From positions 1 through 10,031 of the forward strand of contig JAXIUW010238507.1 in NCBI GenBank assembly GCA_035591015.1: DNA of 10,031 nucleotides, in the 5' to 3' direction. The DNA comes from Cephalothrix simula. Its lineage: Eukaryota > Nemertea > Palaeonemertea > Archinemertea > Cephalotrichidae. Position 1 is the stretch's first letter; every line of letters starts with the position of its first letter. A program made the translations under genes and the position numbers. The notes beneath the pieces are model-generated. The model ran no database searches and had not been told where the DNA came from. It saw only the letters and a program-made list of their open reading frames with translations. This document shows, piece by piece, positions 1 through 7,798 of this stretch.

Positions 1-423
1 ATATAGTAAAATAAGGATTTTTTTCTCGCCGCTGAACATAATTACTCTGAAATAATTTAAAAAAAATTTTTTTTTTTAGTTTTTTTTTCGCTCGCCGCTA
101 GGATTTTTTGAGCCGATGTCCCGTAAACCAATTCATTAAAAAAAGGCCTTATGGGGGTTTCTATTTTCCTATTTACCTCAAATCCAAAAATCAATAATTT
201 GCTGATTTTTGGCCATTTCTTTCGGTTTTGGGGGTTCATATATCCCTAATATGAGAAACCTGCGAGGGGAGGGGCCGCTTAACTAACTTTAAACCATGCC
301 TCAACGAATTTTTCCGTCCATTTGTGTATGGAGTTAGAGAGATTTTATAATAATATTAGAATTTAGCCCATATTGCAAAAATTGATGAAATACTTAAGAG
401 AAGCCGAATGTTTATTTTCTGGC
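1..423. other. AT-rich intergenic stretch without a recognisable gene
   Basis: This stretch is dominated by A and T runs, including a long T tract around 67-88. The word CTCGCCGCT occurs twice, at 25-33 and 91-99, each time just after a T run, but the sequence around the two copies does not otherwise align well. A minus-strand open frame of 60 codons (57-239) is low complexity at its C-terminus and has no supporting signal. I see no gene here. Confidence 0.5.
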
Positions 424-845
424 TCTGATAGATTTCACTCGCTAAATGTACCTTTGCTAAGGTCGTGAAATTACATTTGTATTCATGATTTACATGGATA
501 ATGTGTGAGGTATTAAATTAGCCTACTTAGTATCACGACGTTAGATTAGCGAGTGAAGTCTAATAGATTTTTCACTCGCTAATGTATCTGGTCGTGACAA
601 TAAATGCTTTTCAGAATTCAGACTTAGTTAGAAGAACGAAATTTGAGGAATTGAATTAGTATACTTAGTATCATCACGACATTAGCTAAGGTTACATTCA
701 CTCGCTAATTTACCTTAGCTAAGATCGCAACACTGAGTAAACATGGTAAAGCAATCATGCTTAACTAGGACGGTATGGAATTAGCATATTTAGTGCCAGA
801 CCTTAGCTAAGGTACATTAGCAACTAGCGAGTGAAGTCTATTAGG
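424..845. repeat. Triple foldback repeat array (MITE-like), three inverted-repeat units in tandem
   Basis: Three head-to-tail units begin with the arm TTCACTCGCTAA at 434, 571 and 697. Units 1 and 3 end with the inverse arm TTAGCGAGTGAA or TAGCGAGTGAA (545-556 and 825-834); the arm of unit 2 is cut short at about 693. The fuller arm continues as TACCTTAGCTAAGGTCGTGA with variations, and its inverse TATCACGAC precedes the right arms at 531 and, as TCATCACGAC, at 671. CCTTAGCTAAGG at 801-812 is a perfect palindrome. Spacers differ on the left but share a right part, GAATTAG..ACTTAG, before each right arm. The outer ends, CTGATAGATTTCACTCGC at 424 and the inverse of GCGAGTGAAGTCTATTAG ending at 844, also match. 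I see no coding sequence and no convincing target-site duplication. The pattern fits a non-autonomous foldback transposable element amplified in tandem. Bivalve elements with internal tandem cores, such as the pearl family, are a known class, but I cannot show membership. Confidence 0.8.
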
Positions 846-1311
846 GGAAAGTAGCTCCTTTAACCTATAAATTTTTGTAAAAGCAAAAGGCTTGTTGTAA
901 TGACCAATAGGGAGTAGGTTAATTTTCCTACTGTCGTTCCGCATGGGTGGGGTGGCACATTTTGCACCACCAGATGCTGACAGGAAAATAAAACAGCCCC
1001 TATTTTGATCTACTTTTGCATGCCCTTTCAAAAATCTATCGTTGCTATTAGCAATTGAGGATGATGCACCCGAAATTTTTCACCATTTTCGCGCCACAAT
1101 TTTTGAACTCTATTTTCATGCCCGTTCGAAAATTATGTTCAAAAATAGATGGAAAATTGGATAAGGAACTGAACAAATTTTGCTCCCCGTCAAGGTCTCA
1201 AAGAAGGGGCATCGGAACCTGACTTATACATTTTAGAAAGTGATCAAAAGTTGCTCACCTTGGATGTTTTTTAAATTTTTGCCCCACTTTGTGAGGAGTG
1301 GAATTTTTAGC
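846..1311. other. Intergenic stretch of mixed composition, no supported gene
   Basis: Base composition is a little more balanced than in the flanks. A perfect 10-bp inverted repeat, ATTTTTGAAC at 1099-1108 and GTTCAAAAAT at 1137-1146, is separated by 28 bases. A minus-strand frame of 74 codons (807-1031) starts in this stretch and runs into the foldback array, so it is more likely a chance or repeat-derived frame than a gene. The segment may be part of an old transposable element, but no terminal structure is visible. Confidence 0.4.
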
Positions 1312-1590
1312 AATCTCACCAAATCTTACGATTCTTAAAATTTATTTTAAAATCTTACGGAATCTAGCAAAATGCCACAAAATCTCATGAAAACTTTCAA
1401 AATCTCACGAAAGTCAGTGCGATCTCACAAATCTTGCATACTATCGCAAAATCTCACGAAATCTTGGAGACAAAAATCTTGAAAACATGACAGAAAAGTC
1501 CCGTAATTTAACGAAATTTTTGACGAAATTTTGAAAAAATCTCACGAAATCTCCAAAATCTTAAAAGATTTCGCTAAGTCCGAAATCTCC
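1312..1590. repeat. Degenerate short-period array of AATCTCACGAAA-like words
   Basis: The word AATCT followed by CACG, TACG, CATG or similar returns about fifteen times in 280 bases, for example near 1312, 1323, 1353, 1381, 1401, 1450, 1539 and 1584. It is commonly joined to GAAA or AAAA. Spacing ranges from about 10 to 40 bases, so the array is irregular and has decayed by substitutions and small insertions or deletions. All copies lie in the same orientation except a fragment near 1565-1573 (AGATTTCG) that reads as the inverse. It looks like an old minisatellite with no coding potential. Confidence 0.65.
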
Positions 1591-1678
1591 GTACACTTTT
1601 CGAAGGTGTCCCCCCTCGATCCAATGACGTAATTCTTGACCCTGGAATTCATGCATTTTTCCCTATGTCCCTAACTAT

Positions 1679-1749
1679 CCAGACATACCACTTTCGTTTG
1701 TAATGTCTGACAACATCAAAATTACATCCTTTTATGTAATGATGTCTGG
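1679..1749. repeat. Nested inverted repeat
   Basis: CCAGACAT at 1679-1686 is the perfect inverse of ATGTCTGG at 1742-1749. Inside it, ATTACAT at 1721-1727 pairs with ATGTAAT at 1734-1740 around a 6-base loop, directly next to the outer right arm. A further TAATGTCTGA at 1711-1720 repeats the outer right arm. The structure fits a short foldback element remnant. Confidence 0.5.
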
Positions 1750-1957
1750 CTTCTGTTCACAATGGATCACAATGCAAATCGCGACATTTAAAATTAGCAT
1801 AAATTATGCGTCCCCTATTTAAAAATTCTTGTAGACCCTGTAAGCCTATTACTGGCAACAAAAGCTTGATGCAATCTTTTACAATTTTAGGTATTATTTA
1901 CCTTTTATTTTGTAAAAAGGTAATCAGACTGTCTATGCAAAACTGAATTGTCTAGAA

Positions 1958-1993
1958 AAAGGACGAAATTTTTGTCTAAAAATTTTGTCCTTT
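1958..1993 (+). repeat. 16-bp hairpin with a four-base loop, next to a splice-acceptor-like AG
   Basis: AAAGGACGAAATTTTT (1958-1973) pairs with AAAAATTTTGTCCTTT (1978-1993) around the loop GTCT. The only mismatch in DNA is G1965 against T1986, which is a G-U wobble in RNA, so the plus-strand transcript would pair throughout. The right arm is also the pyrimidine tract of the acceptor-like TTTTGTCCTTTCAG that ends at 1996. A transcript folding here would hide that site. There is no T-run or bacterial context, so I do not call it a terminator. Confidence 0.6.
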
Positions 1994-2095
1994 CAGTTAT
2001 TATCGATCTGTACTCGCGGCTTGTGTCCTCATCTGCTTTTGTCAAAAAAAAAACATTCTTCAAAATTTTTGGATTTCTTCAAAAATATTGTAGTT

Positions 2096-2324
2096 ATGAC
2101 ACGATATTTTATTTTCATATTATTATTCAATATATTCCAGGTGGAATTTGGACTTGAAAATTTTTTTAAATCATCTGTACCTGGAAAATTATCGATTAAT
2201 CTTCTAACGGACTTACAGGATGCGCAAGAAATTCTTATGCTACAAAGGATTTATTTTTTGTGGAGTATTTTCATCATGTTTTGTTTCTGTAATACCGATT
2301 ACTTTAGAGGTAGATTAATCAAAG
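2096..2324 (+). CDS. Candidate first exon of a split gene; product not recognised
   Basis: The plus frame is open from ATG 2096 to a donor-like AAAG|GTAATT at 2324. It gives 76 codons plus one base. Residues 1-15 (MTRYFIFILLFNIFQ) resemble a signal peptide. Residues 16-51 are polar to amphipathic, with a stretch INLLTDLQDAQEILMLQ. Residues 52-65 (IYFLWSIFIMFCFC) form a second hydrophobic run, followed by a basic DYFRGRLIK, as after a membrane anchor. An alternative reading is that the exon starts at 2141 after the acceptor-like TATATTCCAG, in which case the signal-like segment is intron. The frame stays open upstream to about 1985, but without an ATG. A second donor-like site, AGAG|GTAGAT, lies 15 bases earlier (exon end 2309) and keeps the same phase. 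Either donor leaves codon phase 1, which fits the block at 2924. I do not recognise a family. The open length is unlikely by chance in such AT-rich DNA, but AT-rich hydrophobic frames deserve caution. Confidence 0.4.
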
Positions 2325-2923
2325 GTAATTAAGTGTGCAGTCAATTTATTTTTCGATTTTTCAATTCATTGGTTTTTTGCTTTCAAAGATGTGGCAAAAA
2401 TAGTTATTATTTCTAAAACTGGGTCAGCCGCCATTTTGAAAATTTATTCAAATCGAATGTTGTATTTAATTTATTTTTTTATATACGATAATAATAATTC
2501 AAAAAAAACCAAAACATTTTATAAAGTTTGTTTTTAGTAAAAATACTTAAGTGTTGGTTTTATTAGCAAAGAAATAAACAAATACAAAGATTTAATTGAA
2601 AATTAAAAAAAAAACTGTTAAGAATTATCAAAAATTGTTCGTTTTAAACACTAAATTTGACAATAATGTAAAATTTAGTACTTGTACATGTATTGAAAAA
2701 TAAAATTTATTTTCTGTATTTTAATAATAAAGACTTAAATTTGTATATAAAAATGTAAATATAAAATTAATCACAATTCTTTCACTAAAAACTCTTAGAT
2801 TATAGATGAGAGTGGACGATCAGACGCATTTTCATACATACAAATTATTTCATTACCTATTGATTTTTAAATAATGTATTTATGACATTTATCAAAAATA
2901 ATTTGATTAAAACTTTTTTTCAG
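2325..2923 (+). other. Putative first intron
   Basis: The stretch starts with GTAATT and ends with the strong acceptor tract AACTTTTTTTCAG at 2911-2923. It is extremely AT-rich, with many poly-A and poly-T runs, and contains one TACATGTA at 2685-2692. I see no other gene or repeat in its 599 bases. Confidence 0.4.
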
Positions 2924-3026
2924 ATTCAGATTCGTATGTTTGTCATGAAAATTCTGAAATAAATCATGCAGCACTTGTATGAAATAGAAAAACGTCCAAA
3001 AATGCGGATAATGTGGAATTTATGAG
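2924..3026 (+). pseudogene. Candidate second exon with an in-frame TGA
   Basis: The acceptor AACTTTTTTTCAG precedes the block and AG|GTGTGT follows it, giving 103 bases. With two bases completing the split codon from the first exon (G+AT, Asp), the frame reads SDSYVCHENSEINHAALV, then TGA at 2980-2982, then NRKTSKNADNVEFM plus AG. The protein on both sides of the stop is polar and looks coding, and the other two frames meet stops. The last AG joins the first base of the block at 4360 as AGA (Arg). The frame is therefore consistent through both introns. TGA could have come from CGA by one transition (inference). Alternatively the gene truly ends here as a product of about 95 residues. I see no evidence for selenocysteine insertion, and no well-formed donor before the stop; CTT|GTATGA at 2977 is weak and its phase does not fit the next exon. 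Confidence 0.4.
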
Positions 3027-4359
3027 GTGTGTATTTTTTATGTTATCAATAATGAATGAATGAATTTAGGGATTACCTGATAATATCGGCCTCATATAAA
3101 TCAGGTTAGAATTATTGATCCTTACATCGTTTTATAAATTATCATACATTTATTTTGACACTCATGTCACATGTTTTATTAAATACAATAATCTTTATGA
3201 GATCCCAAAATTTGTCCTAACGATCTTACCTTTTTATTTTGGGATTAATTTCCCATAAATCCAATGGAGATAAGCACTTTATTAATTTATGGTTGAAAAA
3301 TTTTATAATGTCATATCATAAATCTGATAGGTTGTGCATCTATCACAACTATTGATCCGTATTGAATTATTCAGACTTGAAATGTTTACCTTTTTGGCAG
3401 TCGATCCTCTAAAATTATTTGTAAACATCTTTATTTTTTACTTAGACAAATTTAGATTTTAATTTAATACCACCATAACACTTATTTTTCAATAACCATC
3501 ATTCATTATTCTAAATGAATGATGATTTTAATATAAAACTCATTATGATTCTTTCATGAAAATTTCTACTTTTTTAAAACAAAATGTACTTTTTCAAATC
3601 AATAATGTATTAAACCTATAAAAATAGCAATATTTTTTTGTAAAAAGATCTAAAAAGATGTTATAACAAATTTTGTGATAAGTTTAAATTTAATACTTGC
3701 TCATTTTTTTCAAAATATGATAAGTTTGAATTTAATACTTTGCACATTTTTGTTCCTAATTAAGGAATTTGGTACCTACTATTTAAAATAATAAAATGAC
3801 ATTTTTATATAACTGAAAGAATTGTATAAATTTATCAATTGGAATTCATCAAAGATTATAAATTATTACTATTTAGTAGGCGTAATTTCATTGTTCCAAT
3901 AGACCTTCCATAATTTGGCCAAGATGGTATACATGTATAAACAAAAAAACCATGAAACTATAAACACTAAAGAGTAAAGAGTAAAGACCACTAAACTTGG
4001 GTACTATTATTTGCAAAGTATAACGTAAAAATACTTAAATTCATTAAAAGTTTTAGTTTTAAGATTTTAGAGATTGTTTCATTGTTCTGTGATTCATTAT
4101 TGATTTACATGAAAGAATAAAATGTTTACTTGAAAGAAAGATTTTCTAAAATTAGGATTATTTAGCCTTAAAAGATGGACCCCAAAAATATTCCCTGAAA
4201 GTCATTAAATCATTGAATTATAGGTGGTATCTGTTGCTTTTTGATTAAAAATGTATCTACATGTACATTATAAATGTACAAATGTATAACAACATTTTTT
4301 GCAATTTTGGTGAGAATGAACAATGCCATCTATACACTCAACTTTTTTCATAATTGCAG
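3027..4359 (+). other. Putative second intron with several small inverted repeats
   Basis: It begins GTGTGT and ends TTTTTTCATAATTGCAG. Perfect inverted repeats are ACCTGAT/ATCAGGT (3075-3081, 3100-3106), ATCCCAAAAT/ATTTTGGGAT (3202-3211, 3236-3245) and CATCATTCATT/AATGAATGATG (3497-3507, 3514-3524). A short ATGA run lies at 3051-3065, an AAAGAGT run at 3969-3985, and TACATGTA at 3930-3937 and 4258-4265. A 42-bp direct duplication is listed separately. I see no coding block inside these 1333 bases. Confidence 0.4.
3677..3751. repeat. Imperfect direct duplication, about 42-bp period
   Basis: GATAAGTTTAAATTTAATAC at 3677 recurs as GATAAGTTTGAATTTAATAC at 3719. Each is followed by a similar tail (TTGCTCATTTTTTT and TTTGCACATTTTT). 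The two copies differ by a few substitutions and one base of length, so this is a local tandem duplication of moderate age. Confidence 0.7.
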
Positions 4360-4470
4360 AGAATATTGGCGTATAGCTGAGGAAAAGTCACCCTGTTTCA
4401 ACGGGCCCGGACTGTCATCCGGGAAAAAAATGAGGAAAGAATCTATCCGAAATGCCCTGGCTGAAGCAGG
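4360..4470 (+). CDS. Candidate internal exon, 111 bp; product not recognised
   Basis: This is the best single coding candidate in the window. The acceptor tract ACTTTTTTCATAATTGCAG ends at 4359 and the donor GCAGG|GTGAGG follows at 4471, a near-consensus site. The 111 bases are a whole number of codons, with one base completing the upstream codon and two left at the end. The reading is (R)EYWRIAEEKSPCFNG, then PGL, then SSGKKMRKESIRNALAEAG. GC content rises clearly above the flanks, mostly through codons such as GGG CCC GGA CTG and GCC CTG GCT, as expected of selected coding DNA. The segment is hydrophilic, with a basic KKMRKE patch and a probable helix at its end. GPGLSSGKK resembles a nucleotide-binding loop, but the spacing is not that of a Walker A motif. 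I do not recognise the family. It cannot join directly to the first block, because that phase runs into TAG, so the middle block is needed. Confidence 0.5.
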
Positions 4471-4825
4471 GTGAGGAAAAGTTTTTATTGAAATAAAAAA
4501 CATGTAATTTCCAATGTGATGTCATTACAATTGAAGACGTTTTAATGCTATTTAGATTAGTAGCAATCACATTTTTGCACACCAATAGGATAAAAAATAT
4601 TGATTTTTGATCGATACCAATTAATACAATCTTTGTTTCCATAAAACCTTAGATGTATTCGAACAGTATCGAAATTACATTCAATTTAATATGATTTAAG
4701 AAAAATATTTTTGTTTTCTATTAAGCCATTAAATCATTATATGATTTAACCTTTTTTCCTCGTGGCTTTTTTCGATTAAACATGTTTTTTTAAAATTAAT
4801 TTCAGTTGAATAAATTCTCCTGCAG

Positions 4826-4863
4826 CCTAATACAGGATTGGTCGACAACCGAATTTATTGTAC
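4826..4863 (+). CDS. Possible 38-bp microexon, uncertain
   Basis: An acceptor-like AAATTCTCCTGCAG ends at 4825, and a donor-like GTAC|GTAAAA begins at 4864. Joined to the exon at 4360-4470 the reading would be G, then LIQDWSTTEFIV, leaving one base. An earlier AG at 4804-4805, after TTAATTTCAG, would give an immediate TGA in that phase. A later AG at 4833-4834 gives the other open reading IGRQPNLLY, ending in phase 0. Open short frames are common, so the support is only the pair of splice-like sites and the locally higher GC. Confidence 0.2.
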
Positions 4864-5243
4864 GTAAAAATTTTAAGTTTTTTACTCAAAAAATCAAACA
4901 CTAATTTTTCTAAAATATGGCTTCAATAAACCATTTAGAACTTCAAGCCCCTTAAAATGTTACACTATGGGACACAATAATTTGCATATCAATATATTTT
5001 TGGACCCTTTTAAAATAGTTAGCCGGCCATAGAGAAATTTTATAGAAATGCAAAATAGACCTTCAGGCGGTCATCTTTTAACTCTGCAGTCTATACAAAA
5101 TGACCATTTATTTGAAGAAATTTATATTAAATGGATATTTTTGAATACTGGACACACTGGTTGAAGACATAACCACTGAATTGGAAAATAAAATGTACTG
5201 TTAAATGAAACTTATTGTGAACTGTGATCAAATAATATTTTAA

Positions 5244-5272
5244 TCCTTTATATCTTATAAAAGATTAAAGGA
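5244..5272. repeat. Hairpin, 12 pairs with one bulged base
   Basis: TCCTTTATATCTT at 5244-5256 folds onto AAGATTAAAGGA at 5261-5272 around the loop ATAA, with one unpaired T in the left arm. It may be a remnant of a small foldback element. I see nothing to suggest a processed RNA. Confidence 0.5.
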
Positions 5273-5837
5273 CTTATGTTTTCTTTCATAATGTTTATGT
5301 TAAAATTGTATACAAACTTATCACATCCTTTATAAATCTAATCTAAGATAATCTTAAATCTTAATAATTTATAAATGATTAATTGTAATCTTGTAAAATC
5401 CATACCTTAAAAAATGAAAAATTGTAATAGTTTTAAAAATTATAATAATTTTAAAATGTTCAAAAAACCCGCGTCGAAAACATGAACCAACAAAAACAAT
5501 GCTAAAGTTTCTTACTTTTTTCTAACAAAACACGCAGGGTATTGGGTTGTAAAAAAACACACGCCCCCACCCCTGTGATGTCGATCAAAACGACGGTAGA
5601 AAAAAGATGTATTCCTTTTTCTTATGGGCTTTGAATTGACCTCTTTTATTAGCAGTAAAAAATTATAATGCAAATTTTTTACAATTTTATACATGTATTG
5701 GTAAAAATGCAATTTACTTTAAGATATGATAAAAATTACATCTTAAAAATTATACCATCATATCATAGTGCAACGAAAAAATTGCTATCGATATATTAAA
5801 TTGCTTAATTTAATTGTATTGTCTGTTTTTTATTTAG

Positions 5838-5879
5838 GTATATGTCATTGTATTGAAGGACCAGGAAGGGGGTGATTGA
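5838..5879 (+). CDS. Possible terminal exon, uncertain
   Basis: A good acceptor tract GTCTGTTTTTTATTTAG ends at 5837. In phase 0 the reading is VYVIVLKDQEGGD followed by TGA at 5877-5879. This phase would follow the IGRQPNLLY version of the 4826-4863 region. In the phase that follows the other version it reads ICHCIEGPGRG and then stops at 5873. Neither reading is recognisable. This is a weak candidate that rests on the acceptor and the short GC-richer patch alone. Confidence 0.15.
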   Translation, partial: VYVIVLKDQEGGD

Positions 5880-6004
5880 AATCCAAATCCGAAAATGACG
5901 ATCATTTAAATGAGGGTATGTATAACCTTATAAGATAGACGTAACCTCTTTGAGGTTAGAATAAGAAATTATACTTACGAACTGTTTTTATCATAGTAAA
6001 TGAG

Positions 6005-6370
6005 GTGCGTTTGCAGGCAGTGCGGGATTTTTGCACTGAACAAAAAATCCAAAATTGAGCTCGATCAGTTGAGTGTCGATAAAAAATATTTCGATTTCAG
6101 CACTTAACTCGTCTTAGCTAATTGTAGCACCCATTAAAATGTACACAGGTCGATGCGAAAAGCAAGTTACAGAGATAATACATTTTTACAAAACTATATC
6201 TTAACTGAACAATTTTCGTGTATCTTTTTGGGCTGCTTTTTTGTGTCAAAAAGTGTGATTTCTTGTTCGATCGTAGATAGTAGAAGAAGGGTGATAGGTG
6301 CAGCACTTTTTACTGTGACTATCTCAACCATTTTTACCACATTTGATCAAATTTTATCGCCGTAATCCGA
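6005..6370 (+). repeat. Dispersed repeat, copy A
   Basis: It aligns with copy B at 7208-7535 in the same orientation and with copy C at 7961-8052 in the opposite one. Shared words with B include TTGAGTGTCG, TAGCTAATTGTAGCA, ATTAAAATGTACACAGG, CGATGCGAAAA, GCAAGTTAC, ATACATTTTTACAAAA and TATATCTTAAC, then a shared end TTTTTACCACATTT..TTTTATCG. Shared words with C include ATTTTTGCAC, GAGCTCGATCAGTTGAGTG (GAGCTAGATCAGTTGAGTG in C). A plus frame of 70 codons (6153-6365) lies inside the repeat and is not kept in copy B, so I do not call it a gene. A small hairpin TAACCTC/GAGGTTA lies just upstream at 5942-5958. Confidence 0.75.
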
Positions 6371-7207
6371 TAATAATTTAAAGAAAATCGTTCAAAAAAT
6401 TCTGAAATTTTTGTGTAGAGAACAATTAAGTGTACTATTAAATGATTAATTGAGGCAAACGCTTTATACATGTATACCCAATCACATCATTTCATATCTA
6501 ATTAATTCACTTCATTTAAGTCATTGGTTGTCTCATGATGTATCATGCATCTTTAATCTTACACATGTAATCAAAGTGTAATCAAGTGAGGCAAATTGAG
6601 ATAATACGTTGATTAAATTTCTGTTCAATTCCATCTTTCAGTACTTAGTGCAACCCTGCGGTTTATAAGTAGGCTTATCCCTGCAGTTGGGGGCCCCAAA
6701 TGTCTTTTAATTACTATAAGTTGATCTTATGATTTAATATTTGAGATAATATTGCGCGTTTCTGCGCATTTGTTGAGTTTCTTGCGCTTGTGCCTATAAT
6801 TCTTTGTAAACATTGAAATTATTTTGATACTTTGGCAACAAATGCAGCCGAATCTATACATGTATAAGATCATATAAAGGGTTCTCTTAATTTAGTTATT
6901 TTGTGATGAAAAATTTATCAAGATATTATTAAGATATTAATTTGTTAAGATAGTTTTATGTTACGTCAAATGTTGCGCCTTTGAAATATTTTCAAATTTA
7001 AAAAAATCACTTCAGGTTTGCAGGCTATAATACCTGGGTCTGGGATTAGACCTGTGGATTCAAAATGTATAGACATATTCAATAGTGCATAAAATAGTCT
7101 TCTTATTGGAAAAAGTCAATCTACATTCTACAGTATATTAAAAACTAATTGGTTAAAGAAATTCTTGTTTAAAAAATTATAGTTATGTCATACGACATGT
7201 TTATATC
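6371..7207. other. AT-rich spacer between repeat copies
   Basis: The stretch holds two TACATGTA words (6467-6474, 6857-6864) and one GC-richer patch at about 6642-6710, listed separately as a doubtful exon. The rest, including the patch around 7015-7060 with ACCTGGGTCTGGG, shows no frame or repeat that I can defend. Confidence 0.4.
6642..6724 (+). CDS. Doubtful terminal exon
   Basis: An acceptor-like TTCAATTCCATCTTTCAG ends at 6641. After two bases, the frame is open for 26 codons to TGA at 6722-6724. It reads LSATLRFISRLIPAVGG, then PKCLLITIS. The patch is richer in GC than its surroundings, with a run TTGGGGGCCCC. Its phase would accept the LIQDWSTTEFIV version of the 4826-4863 block. It could equally be a piece of a repeat. 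I recognise no protein family and have only these signals. Confidence 0.15.
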
Positions 7208-7535
7208 ATGAATATAGATATAAAGCGGAATTTTTTTACAACAAAAAATTCAAATTGAGCTGGGGATATGTTGAGTGTCGGTATAAAAAAAGATTTTGAC
7301 ACGATATTCTGAATACAATATCAATAGACGTCAATATATCTGAGTTAATGAGGGTCAGTACCCAATAGCTAATTGTAGCAACAATTAAAATGTACACAGG
7401 CCGATGCGAAAATAAAGCAAGTTACTGATATTATACATTTTTACAAAAGTATATCTTAACTTAAATAATTTTTCTGTATCTTTTTTGTCAAAAAGAAATA
7501 ATTTTTACCACATTTTATCGTCGTATCCGCCTACT
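7208..7535 (+). repeat. Dispersed repeat, copy B
   Basis: It is the direct-orientation partner of copy A, about 1.2 kb downstream. By eye, the part from TAGCTAATTGTAGCA (7367) to TTTTTTGTCAAAAAG matches copy A closely, with scattered substitutions and a 4-base insertion after GATGCGAAAA. Between GAGTGTCG and this part, B carries roughly 45 more bases than A. Its left edge, CATGAATAT, is also found in copy C, which suggests the element begins near 7207. The divergence indicates old copies. No terminal inverted repeats or coding frame are visible. Confidence 0.75.
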
Positions 7536-7672
7536 TTTTATCCGTTCGTTAAAACAAATAAATAATAGTCCTTTAAATGAATTGCATCAGGGGTTATTCA
7601 GAACATTTAGATTAGAGATAGATAAATTAGATTTTTTTATTTAAACGAATTCAAAAATAATCAATAAAAAAA

Positions 7673-7798
7673 TGGGGCATTGAGAATCTAATGAATCGAG
7701 AAGGCCACACAAATTTCTTCGACTACAAGTCGACTGAACATGATGAGAACCTAAAAAACTATAGAATCGAACCACTGGAGCTACCAGTTGGAGTCTAA
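7673..7798 (+). pseudogene. Short coding-like fragment ending in TAA
   Basis: The plus frame from 7673 reads WGIENLMNREGHTNFFDYK, then STEHDENLKNYRIEPLELPVG, then V and TAA at 7796-7798; the first ATG is at 7691. Codons such as TTC TTC GAC TAC AAG and GTC are unusual in this AT-rich setting, and the protein is polar and balanced like a C-terminal tail. Upstream the frame meets TAA at once within AT-rich sequence, with no acceptor tract, so the fragment has no visible 5' part. It may be the end of a decayed gene, or a retrocopy fragment between repeat copies B and C. On the opposite strand the same segment contains GGTTCGATTCT, which resembles the internal B box of a tRNA-type promoter, so a tRNA-derived SINE is an alternative. 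I recognise no family. Confidence 0.3.

Larger units (their letters stand above)
4471..5837. other. AT-rich stretch, putative intron or intergenic, with one possible microexon inside
   Basis: Apart from the possible small exon at 4826-4863 and a hairpin at 5244-5272, this stretch shows no gene. A TACATGTA lies at 5690-5697. A somewhat GC-richer patch at 5530-5600 (with CACGCCCCCACCCCTG) has only a minus-strand frame of 66 codons (5512-5712). That frame lacks any splice or start context that I can defend. Confidence 0.35.

Noticed and set aside
424-845. CRISPR array
   Set aside because: The repeats are inverted within each unit, the units vary in length and the context is eukaryotic.
807-1031. 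Minus-strand frame of 74 codons with a moderately balanced composition
   Set aside because: It runs into the foldback array at 807-845, has no splice or promoter context, and no recognised domain. A repeat-derived chance frame is more likely.
1958-1993. Rho-independent terminator
   Set aside because: The stem is AT-rich, it is not followed by a T run, and the window is not bacterial.
1948-2157. Plus-strand frame of 69 codons overlapping the candidate first exon
   Set aside because: It begins at TTG, not ATG, crosses an A10 tract, and lies in another frame from the better-supported 2096-2324 reading.
2980-2982. TGA read as selenocysteine
   Set aside because: No selenoprotein family is recognised, and no insertion element could be identified by eye in the sequence downstream. 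A nonsense change is simpler.
4402-4413. GPGLSSGKK as a nucleotide-binding P-loop
   Set aside because: The spacing between the glycines does not match GxxxxGK[ST], and the residue after GK is Lys.
5512-5712. Minus-strand frame of 66 codons covering a GC-richer patch
   Set aside because: The peptide is low complexity at both ends and no acceptor, donor or start context supports it.
6153-6365. Plus-strand frame of 70 codons
   Set aside because: It lies inside repeat copy A, and the matching part of copy B has indels and stops, so the frame is not conserved.
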